Part shown: positions 57,926 to 64,000 of the stretch, piece after piece | How the letters are laid out: each line of letters starts with the position of its first letter | Position numbering within the stretch: the first letter of the stretch is position 1 | Source of the DNA: Pseudomonas jinjuensis | Lineage (GTDB): Bacteria; Pseudomonadota; Gammaproteobacteria; Pseudomonadales; Pseudomonadaceae | Direction of reading: 5' to 3' | NCBI RefSeq assembly: GCF_900103845.1 | Contig: NZ_FNIJ01000002.1 | Coordinates: 149,864-213,863 of the forward strand | DNA length: 64,000 nt | Notes under the pieces: model-generated | Databases searched by the model: none | What the model saw: the letters and a program-made list of their open reading frames with translations, nothing else | What the model was told of the DNA's origin: nothing | Program-made: the position numbers and the translations under genes

Positions 57926-59667
57926 CGAGGATTTTCCTGGCGCTGTTGCTGTTGGTACCAGAACTTGCGGCGCAGCAGTTCGGAGGGGTTGTCGGGAATC
58001 TCCCGCAACCATTGTTCCAGGGCCTGGCGGCGTTCATCGCCGAGCTGACCGGCGGGTTCGGCGACGGCGCTGCCCGGCTGCTCTTCGCTGGATTCGCCAG
58101 GGCGATTGGCGCTGGGCTGGTCCGCTTCGCCCTGGGCCAATTCATGGCCTGGCGGCGCGGCGGAGGCGGAATCCTCCCGGGCATCGCCCTGTTCTTCGCC
58201 GGGCCGGGCCGGGCGGGTTTCGCCGCCCTCGCCGGACTGCTGGTCGTCCGCCTGCGGGGAGACCTCTTCGCCGTTTTCGCCGCTTTCCTCGCGCTGGCGC
58301 AGCAGGTCTTCCAGCAGCGCCTTGTTGTGCTGCGCCTGTTTCAGCTGCGGATCGCGTTCCAGCGCCTGTTCGTAGGCGTCGATGGCCGCTTCCAACTGGT
58401 CCTGGCGGGCCAGCGCGTTGCCCCGGTTGTAGTGGTCGGCGGCCGCGTCGCCCTGGGCGAAGGCCTGCGCCGCGCCGGCGTAGTCGCCGGCCCGGTAGAG
58501 GGCGAGGCCGCGCCAGCGGAAGTCCTCGAAGTGCGCCGCGGCTTCGGCGGGGCGCCCGGCGTCGAGCAGTTGCCGGCCCTGCTGGTCGGGGCGCAGCCAG
58601 AGGTCGCGGAACTCCAGGGCGTTGGCCGGCTGCGGCGCGGCCAGCGACAGCGGCAGCAGCAACGGCAGGCTGAACAGCCAGCCGCGGCGTCCGGCGCAGG
58701 CGGCCAGGAGCAGCAGCGGCAACAGCAGCCAGTGACCCTGGTCGGCCCAGCGCTGCAGGCGCAGCAGGGCGTCCTCGGAGCTGGCCGCCGCGGCGCCGGA
58801 GGCGTCCAGCAGGCCCAGCGCGCGCAGGTCGCCATCGCCGGGGCGCAGGCGCTGGTAGCCGGCGCCGAGGTCATCGGCGAAGCCGCCCAGGGCGTTTTCG
58901 TCGAGACGCGGCAGGAGGATGCTGCCCTGGGCGTCCTTGAGGTAGCTGCCGTCTTCCTGGGCGATCGGCGCGCCGCCGGCGGTGCCCACGGCGAGCAGCG
59001 CCAGGCGCTGGCCGTTGCCGCCGAGTTCCTGGCGGATGCCCTCCTGCTCCTGCGGGTCGAGGCTGCTGGTGATCAGCAGCATGCGCCCGCGGCCCTGGGC
59101 GCCCTGGTCGAGCAGGTTGCGGGCCTGGCGCACGGCGAGGTCGGCGCGCTGCCCGGCGGCCGGCATGATCGACGGCTTGAGCGCTTCCAGCAGGTTGCGC
59201 GCGGTGAACTGGTCGTTGGACAGCGGCACCAGGGTATGGGCGCTGCCGGCATAGACGACGATGGCGGTCTGCGCGTCGCTGCGCGCTTCGAGCAGGTCCA
59301 GCAGCTTGCGCCGGGCCTGTTCCAGGCGGTTGGGCGGCAGGTCGGTGGCGAGCATTTCCGGAGTGAGTTCGAGCATCACCACCAGCGGATCGCTGCGCTG
59401 CAGCGCCGGTTGCTCCAGGCGTTGCCAGCTCGGCCCGAGCAGGGCGAGCAGGGCCAGCAACCAGGCGAGGCCGAGGTAGATCCACGGGCTGCGATCGCTG
59501 CGCCGCTTGCTGCCGCTGAGCAGCCAGGGATGGAAGGCCGGCGGCAGCAGCAACTGCCAGCGGCCGGCGCGGCGCTGGCGGTGCCAGAGTTTCCAGATCA
59601 GCCAGGCCAGCGGCGGCAGCAACAGCAGCCACCAGGGCCGCAGCAGGTGGGGCAGGATACCGCTCAT
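57922..59667 (-). CDS. batB: BatB/BatC fusion: VWA domain plus TPR and acidic tail
   Basis: A 581-residue membrane protein. Two N-terminal helices (about 10-25 and 55-75), then a von Willebrand A domain (about 90-285), a further helix pair (about 310-345), a TPR segment (DHYNRGNALARQDQLEAAID and AYEQALERD) and a long acidic Pro/Gln/Glu-rich tail. The MIDAS motif, normally DxSxS, reads VMLELTPEML, so metal binding is doubtful. In many genomes BatB and BatC are separate; here they are fused. ATGA overlap with batA. Confidence 0.9.
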   Translation of the reverse strand: MSGILPHLLRPWWLLLLPPLAWLIWKLWHRQRRAGRWQLLLPPAFHPWLLSGSKRRSDRSPWIYLGLAWLLALLALLGPSWQRLEQPALQRSDPLVVMLELTPEMLATDLPPNRLEQARRKLLDLLEARSDAQTAIVVYAGSAHTLVPLSNDQFTARNLLEALKPSIMPAAGQRADLAVRQARNLLDQGAQGRGRMLLITSSLDPQEQEGIRQELGGNGQRLALLAVGTAGGAPIAQEDGSYLKDAQGSILLPRLDENALGGFADDLGAGYQRLRPGDGDLRALGLLDASGAAAASSEDALLRLQRWADQGHWLLLPLLLLAACAGRRGWLFSLPLLLPLSLAAPQPANALEFRDLWLRPDQQGRQLLDAGRPAEAAAHFEDFRWRGLALYRAGDYAGAAQAFAQGDAAADHYNRGNALARQDQLEAAIDAYEQALERDPQLKQAQHNKALLEDLLRQREESGENGEEVSPQADDQQSGEGGETRPARPGEEQGDAREDSASAAPPGHELAQGEADQPSANRPGESSEEQPGSAVAEPAGQLGDERRQALEQWLREIPDNPSELLRRKFWYQQQQRQENPR

Positions 59668-60686
59668 GGGCGCCTCCACGGCAGCCGGCGCGGCCAGCGC
59701 CAGTCTTCCGGCGGCCACAGTTCGCGCGCCACCAGCAGCACGCTGAGCAGCAGCGCGCCGACCAGCGGCCAGGCGTACAGGGCCAGCGCCGGGCGCACCT
59801 GGGTGGGTTTCTGCGCCACCGGTTCGAGGCGGTCGAGCGTCGCGGAAATCCGCTGCAGTTCCTGGCCGGAGCGGGCGCGGAAGTACTCGGCGCCGGTGGT
59901 CGCGGCGATGCCCTTGAGGGTCGGCTCGTCGAGATCGAGGCCGGGATTCAGCCCGAGCAGCCCGGCCACGCCGCCCGGGGCGACATCGGCGCCGATGCCG
60001 ATGGTGTAGACCTTGACCTTCTCCTCGGCGGCCAGCCGCGCGGCGAGCAGCGGGGCGATCTCGCCGCCGGTGTTGGCGCCGTCGGTGACCAGCACCAGCA
60101 CGCGGCTGTCCGCCGGGCGCTGGCGCAGGCGCTTGACGGCCAGGCCGATGGCGTCGCCGATGGCGGTGTCCTTGCCGGCGATGCCGATCAGCGCTTCGTC
60201 CAGCCAGACCCGCACGGTATGCCGGTCGAAGGTCAGCGGCGCCTGCAGGTAGGCCTTGCTGCCGAACAGGATGAGGCCGACGCGGTCGCCGTTGCGCTCC
60301 TCGATGAAGTCGCCGAACAGCTTCTTCACCAGCTCCAGGCGGCTGACGCTGGCGTCGTCCCACTCCATGTCGGCGTAGTCCATCGATCCGGAGACATCCA
60401 CCGCCAGCAGCAGGTCGCGGCCGCTGGCGGGAATCGGCAGCGGCTCGCCGACCCACTGCGGGCGCGCCGCGGCGATCAGCAGCAGCAGCCAGAGCAGGGC
60501 GAACGGCGCCTGCTGGCGCCAGGCCGGCAGGCGTGCGCGGGCGCGGCGGCCGGCGAGGCCTTCGAGTTCGTCGAGGAAGCTGACCTTCAGCGCCGCCTCG
60601 CCGCTGTCGGCGGCCGGCAGCAGCAGGCGCAGCAGCCAGGGCAGGGCGGCGAGGAGGAAGACCCAGGGCCAGGCGAACTCAAACAT
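59664..60686 (-). CDS. batA: BatA-like VWA-domain membrane protein
   Basis: A 340-residue protein with two N-terminal helices, a von Willebrand A domain (about 88-290) with intact MIDAS residues (LAVDVSGSMDYAD, LVTDGANTGG) and a C-terminal helix. It belongs to the Bat group of stress or membrane-assembly proteins that pair with MoxR ATPases. It overlaps the DUF4381 gene by 8 bases and batB by 4. Confidence 0.93.
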   Translation of the reverse strand: MFEFAWPWVFLLAALPWLLRLLLPAADSGEAALKVSFLDELEGLAGRRARARLPAWRQQAPFALLWLLLLIAAARPQWVGEPLPIPASGRDLLLAVDVSGSMDYADMEWDDASVSRLELVKKLFGDFIEERNGDRVGLILFGSKAYLQAPLTFDRHTVRVWLDEALIGIAGKDTAIGDAIGLAVKRLRQRPADSRVLVLVTDGANTGGEIAPLLAARLAAEEKVKVYTIGIGADVAPGGVAGLLGLNPGLDLDEPTLKGIAATTGAEYFRARSGQELQRISATLDRLEPVAQKPTQVRPALALYAWPLVGALLLSVLLVARELWPPEDWRWPRRLPWRRP

Positions 60687-61173
60687 GCTTGCGCACCCAG
60701 GTTTCCACGGAGACGGTGAGGCCGTCGATGGCCTTGTCGTCGAGCTTGCATTCGGCGCGGTAGCCGCCTTCCACCAGGATCATCCAGCGGGTCAGGCCGG
60801 CGGCCGGGCAGCGGTTGTCGAGGAAGGCCAGCCAGGCGCGGCCGCTCAGGGTATGGCTGCGGTCGTCCGGCCAGCGCGCGCGGCAGAGGCGCTTGAGCAG
60901 GCCGTTGATGGCCTGCAGCCAGGGGCCGGCGGGCGCGCCGCCGTAGGGCTTGGGCAGGCGCGCGAGTTCTTCCAGGGCGGCGCTGCGCAGCGGGTCGAGC
61001 GGCGCTTCGCCGGCTTCCGCCTGGCGCCGCGGCAGCCAGCGCGCGCGGGTGCGCCAGGCGGCCCAGCCGAGCAGCGGCAGCAGCGCGGCCAGCAGCCACC
61101 AGCCCGGCGCCGGCGGCCACCAGGGCACTTCCGCGGGCTGGATCAGCGGGTACAGCTGGTCGAGCGGGTTCAT
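60679..61173 (-). CDS. DUF4381 membrane protein
   Basis: A 164-residue protein with one N-terminal membrane helix (WWLLAALLPLLGWAAW) after a short Trp/Pro-rich start, and a cytosolic C-terminal helical domain. DUF4381 genes are usual parts of MoxR/Bat operons. Overlaps on both sides make it translationally coupled. Confidence 0.9.
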   Translation of the reverse strand: MNPLDQLYPLIQPAEVPWWPPAPGWWLLAALLPLLGWAAWRTRARWLPRRQAEAGEAPLDPLRSAALEELARLPKPYGGAPAGPWLQAINGLLKRLCRARWPDDRSHTLSGRAWLAFLDNRCPAAGLTRWMILVEGGYRAECKLDDKAIDGLTVSVETWVRKHV

Positions 61174-62117
61174 GGGCGGAATCCCGGCTGATGCTGTTCC
61201 AGCAGGTCGCGCAGCTGGTCCACCAGTTCCTCCTGGGTGGTCAGCGGCAGCAGCGGGATGCCGAGGCGTAGGGCGAGGCGCTGCCAGCGTTCGCGGCGCG
61301 CCTCGCCGAGGGCGCGGTAGGCCAGGCGCTGTTCATCTATATGGGTGTCCAGCTCCAGGTGCGCCGGGCCTTCGACGAAACGCAGCAGGCCGGCGGCGGG
61401 CAGCGCCTGGTCGAGCGGATCGGAGACCGGCAGGAGGATCAGGTCGGTGTGCCGGGCGAGCAGGCCGAGCTGCTGCTCCACCAGGTCGCTCAGCGAGCGC
61501 TCGTCGCAGAGGATCATCACCAGGCTGCCCGGGCGCAGCACCTCGCGGGTGCGCCGCAGGGCCATGCTGAAGCCTTCGCCGGTGCCGCCCGGTGCCGCGC
61601 CGGCGGCCAGCCCGTGGTTGGCGCGGACCACCAGGTTGAGCAGCTGCAGCAGGCTCTGCTTGCTGCGCCGCGGCTTGATCTCCTGGCAGTCGCTGTCGGT
61701 GAATACCAGCCCGCCGATACGGTCGTTGTGCGCCAGCGCCGACCAGCCGAGGAAGGCGGCGGCGCGGGCGGCGAGTACCGACTTCAGGCACAGGCCGGAA
61801 CCGAAGAACAGCCGGCTGCTCTGTTCGACGAGGATGAACACCGGCCGCTCGCGTTCCTCGTGGAACAGCTTGGTGTGCGGCTCCCGGGTGCGCGCGGTGA
61901 CGCGCCAGTCGATGGTGCGCACGTCGTCGCCGGCCTGGTAGATGCGCACCTGGTCGAAGTCCACGCCGCGACCGCGCAGGCGCGAATGGTGCAGGCCGAT
62001 CAGCGGGCTGCGCCGGGCGGGGGTGGAGAACAGCTGCACCTCGCGCACCCGGTGGCGCATCTCGATCAGTTCGGCGAGATTGGTGCAGACGCCGGGTGGC
62101 GCGGGCTGGGCGTGCAT
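61170..62117 (-). CDS. DUF58 protein of the MoxR operon
   Basis: A 315-residue soluble protein with the DUF58 hallmark GRGVDFDQVRIYQAGDDVRT followed by IDWRVTAR, then a VWA-like fold (FILVEQSSRLFFGS and LVMILCDERSLSD). DUF58 proteins are typical partners of MoxR ATPases and link them to the Bat membrane proteins. It lies 40 bases after moxR. Confidence 0.93.
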   Translation of the reverse strand: MHAQPAPPGVCTNLAELIEMRHRVREVQLFSTPARRSPLIGLHHSRLRGRGVDFDQVRIYQAGDDVRTIDWRVTARTREPHTKLFHEERERPVFILVEQSSRLFFGSGLCLKSVLAARAAAFLGWSALAHNDRIGGLVFTDSDCQEIKPRRSKQSLLQLLNLVVRANHGLAAGAAPGGTGEGFSMALRRTREVLRPGSLVMILCDERSLSDLVEQQLGLLARHTDLILLPVSDPLDQALPAAGLLRFVEGPAHLELDTHIDEQRLAYRALGEARRERWQRLALRLGIPLLPLTTQEELVDQLRDLLEQHQPGFRP

Positions 62118-62157
62118 GCTCAGGGCCGGCCGGCGCCGGTCGGGCGGGTGGCGCTCA

Positions 62158-63117
62158 TCAGGCCACCGCCACCACGTCGAGGATGCGCTGCACCACGCGG
62201 TCCTGGTCGATGCCGGCGGCTTCCGCCTCGAAGGTGAGGATCAGGCGGTGGCGCAGCACGTCGAACAGCACCGCCTGGATGTCTTCCGGGCTGACGAAGT
62301 CGCGGCCGCCCAGCCAGGCGTGGGCGCGCGCGCAGCGGTCGAGGGCGATCGAGCCGCGCGGGCTGGCGCCGTAGGAAATCCACTCGGCCAGCTCCGCATC
62401 GAACTTGGCCGGGGTGCGCGTGGCCATGATCAGCTGCACCAGGTATTCCTCCACCGCGTCGGCCATGTACAGGCCGAGGATTTCCTGGCGCGCGGCGAAG
62501 ATCGCCTCCTGGGTCACCCGCCGTTCCGGCTTGGTCTCGCCGTGCATCGCCTCGCCGCGTGCCTGCTGGAGGATGCGCCGCTCCACGGCGGCTTCCGGGT
62601 AGCCGATCTTGACGTGCATGAGGAAGCGGTCGAGCTGCGCTTCCGGCAGCGGGTAGGTGCCTTCCTGCTCGATCGGGTTCTGCGTCGCCATCACCAGGAA
62701 CAGCGGCGGCAGGTCGTAGGTGCTGCGGCCGACCGAGACCTGGCGCTCGGCCATGGCCTCGAGCAGCGCCGACTGCACCTTGGCCGGGGCGCGGTTGATT
62801 TCGTCGGCCAGCACCAGGTGGTGGAAGATCGGCCCCTGCTGGAACACGAAGGTGCCGTTCTCCGGGCGGTAGATCTCGGTGCCGGTGATGTCCGCCGGGA
62901 GCAGGTCGGGGGTGAACTGGATGCGGTGGAACTCGGCTTCCAGGCCTTCGGCCAGGTCCTTGATCGCCTTGGTCTTGGCCAGCCCGGGCGCGCCTTCCAC
63001 CAGCAGGTGGCCGTCGGCGAGCAGGGCGATGAGCAGGCGCTCGATGAGCTTTTCCTGGCCGAGGACCTGGCTGGAGAGGAACTGGCGCAGCGCGAGAAGG
63101 GACTCACGATGGGGCAT
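62158..63117 (-). CDS. moxR: MoxR-family AAA+ ATPase
   Basis: A 319-residue ATPase. Walker A is EGAPGLAKTKAI, Walker B VLADEINRAPAKVQSALLEA, sensor 1 VMATQNPIEQEGTYPLPEAQ and the arginine-finger region LDRFLMHV. Such ATPases act as chaperones that insert metals or assemble complexes with VWA proteins. The ATG at 63117 opens the family sequence; the upstream frame runs through the intergenic region. It heads the six-gene operon. Confidence 0.96.
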   Translation of the reverse strand: MPHRESLLALRQFLSSQVLGQEKLIERLLIALLADGHLLVEGAPGLAKTKAIKDLAEGLEAEFHRIQFTPDLLPADITGTEIYRPENGTFVFQQGPIFHHLVLADEINRAPAKVQSALLEAMAERQVSVGRSTYDLPPLFLVMATQNPIEQEGTYPLPEAQLDRFLMHVKIGYPEAAVERRILQQARGEAMHGETKPERRVTQEAIFAARQEILGLYMADAVEEYLVQLIMATRTPAKFDAELAEWISYGASPRGSIALDRCARAHAWLGGRDFVSPEDIQAVLFDVLRHRLILTFEAEAAGIDQDRVVQRILDVVAVA

Positions 63118-63417
63118 CGAGGGAATTTCCTTGACCTGGGGAACGAGCCGGGAGCAGCCGGCCGGGCCCCATACTTTACTGCATAGCCCCCGTTGCGTGC
63201 AGCGCCGGCCTGGACGGCGACAGCCCCAGGCTGACCGAATATGTCGCAGCCTCATAAGCGTTGCCGCTGCGTCTGTGGCTAATCTCTGCCGCTGTGGTGA
63301 CCGCCTGGTCGGGGTTGCCCTTCGCGAGGCCGCGGCGCCGTTCGCCCTGCCGCCTCGCCAGCACGGATAAGCGATCTACGCTGAATTCGAATACGACGAG
63401 CCAAGCGGAGTACCAAC
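63118..63417. promoter_or_regulatory. divergent promoter region between moxR and gdhB
   Basis: A 300-base gap with both promoters. No confident box is seen on either strand, and no gene. The gdhB ribosome site is GCGGAG, 9 bases before its ATG. Confidence 0.45.
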
Positions 63418-64000
63418 ATGGCGTTCTTCACCGCGGCCAGCAAAGCCGACTTCCAGCAGCAACTGCAAGCGGCCCTGGCGCAGCATGTGGGCGAGAAAGG
63501 GTTGCCACAAGTGACCAAGTTCGCCGAGCAGTTCTTCGGTCTGATTTCCCTCGATGAGTTGACCCAGCGCCGGCTGTCCGACCTGGTCGGCTGCACCCTG
63601 TCGTCCTGGCGCATGCTCGAGCGCTTCGACCCCAGCCAGCCTGAAGTTCAGGTCTACAACCCCGACTACGAGAAGCACGGCTGGCAGTCCACCCACACCG
63701 CGGTGCAGGTGCTGCATCCGGACCAGCCGTTCCTGGTCGATTCCGTGCGCATGGAGCTGATCCGCCGCGGCTACAGCATCCACACCCTGCAGACCACGGT
63801 GATCAGCGTGCGCCGCAACGCCAAGGGCGAACTGCTCGAGCTGCTGCCCAGGGGCAGCCAGGGCAAGGACGTGCGCCACGAGTCGCTGATGTACCTGGAG
63901 ATCGACCGCTGCTCGCAGGTCGGCGAGCTGAAGACCATCGCCAAGTCGCTGCTGGAAATGCTCGGCGAGGTGCGCCTGGCGGTGGCCGACTTCCCCGCCA
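63418..64000 (+). CDS. gdhB: NAD-dependent glutamate dehydrogenase, 180 kDa type, N-terminal part (partial)
   Basis: The first 194 residues of the very large NAD-GDH. It starts MAFFTAASKADFQQQLQAAL and contains NPDYEKHGWQSTHTAVQVLH and PFLVDSVRMELIRRGYSIHT, both typical of the N-terminal ACT-like regulatory region of GdhB. The complete enzyme would be about 1,600 residues, deaminating glutamate for catabolism of arginine and other amino acids. It runs off the window end and is divergent from moxR. Confidence 0.95.
   Translation, partial: MAFFTAASKADFQQQLQAALAQHVGEKGLPQVTKFAEQFFGLISLDELTQRRLSDLVGCTLSSWRMLERFDPSQPEVQVYNPDYEKHGWQSTHTAVQVLHPDQPFLVDSVRMELIRRGYSIHTLQTTVISVRRNAKGELLELLPRGSQGKDVRHESLMYLEIDRCSQVGELKTIAKSLLEMLGEVRLAVADFPA

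Overview
This is a 64 kb chromosomal window from a high-GC gammaproteobacterium, almost certainly a Pseudomonas of the P. aeruginosa group. The evidence is the protein content: PlpD-type patatin autotransporter, cbb3 oxidase CcoN/CcoQ, RsmA, Prc protease, the NAD-dependent glutamate dehydrogenase GdhB and a DUF2790 secreted protein. Dispersed Pseudomonas-type palindromic repeats (the gcgggcatggcccgc and cgttatccgcc families) and local gene orders shared with P. aeruginosa, as I remember them, agree. I cannot name the species. The region is core genome: I see no prophage, insertion sequence, integron or CRISPR array.

Layout. 1-3.7 kb: the end of an orphan cbb3 oxidase subunit I with a CcoQ-like gene, a LysR regulator, and a fused lysophospholipid-transporter/acyltransferase. 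3.7-8.9 kb: a cold-shock protein, a guanidinium exporter behind a guanidine-II riboswitch, rdgC, tRNA-Val and tRNA-Asp, a lipoprotein FKBP isomerase, a DUF1232 protein and a coupled three-gene operon (HTH protein, unknown protein, Sel1-repeat protein). 9-16 kb: prc, a quinone oxidoreductase, plpD, a SelW-like protein and hldD, followed by a possible structured RNA. 16-28 kb: permeases, regulators, an ABC exporter/cyclophilin/hydrolase/LysR operon, an azoreductase and two EamA transporters. 28-37 kb: NlpC/P60 hydrolase, Nudix hydrolase, DEAD-box helicase, threonine aldolase, then alaS-lysC-rsmA-tRNA-Ser-tRNA-Arg-tRNA-Arg.

37-52 kb: an AraC regulator, a nitrilase-superfamily protein lacking its catalytic Cys, fadH, a coiled-coil protein, a PLP deaminase homologue, a DUF1853 protein, NAD kinase with metallophosphatase and rhomboid protease, yeaC, a DUF2797 protein and pepN. 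52-56 kb: a secreted YCF48 beta-propeller protein paired with an RND/MMPL transporter behind its own promoter. 56-63 kb: a fully coupled MoxR-DUF58-DUF4381-BatA-BatB/C-BatD operon on the minus strand. The window ends inside gdhB.

Cooperating sets visible here are the MoxR/Bat module (an AAA+ ATPase, von Willebrand A proteins and a BatD membrane protein, probably for envelope stress or protein assembly), the YCF48/MMPL export pair, the riboswitch-controlled guanidinium exporter, and the translation-linked alaS/rsmA/tRNA block. Most operons are tight, with 4-base start/stop overlaps. Intergenic gaps often carry intrinsic terminators or repeat palindromes.
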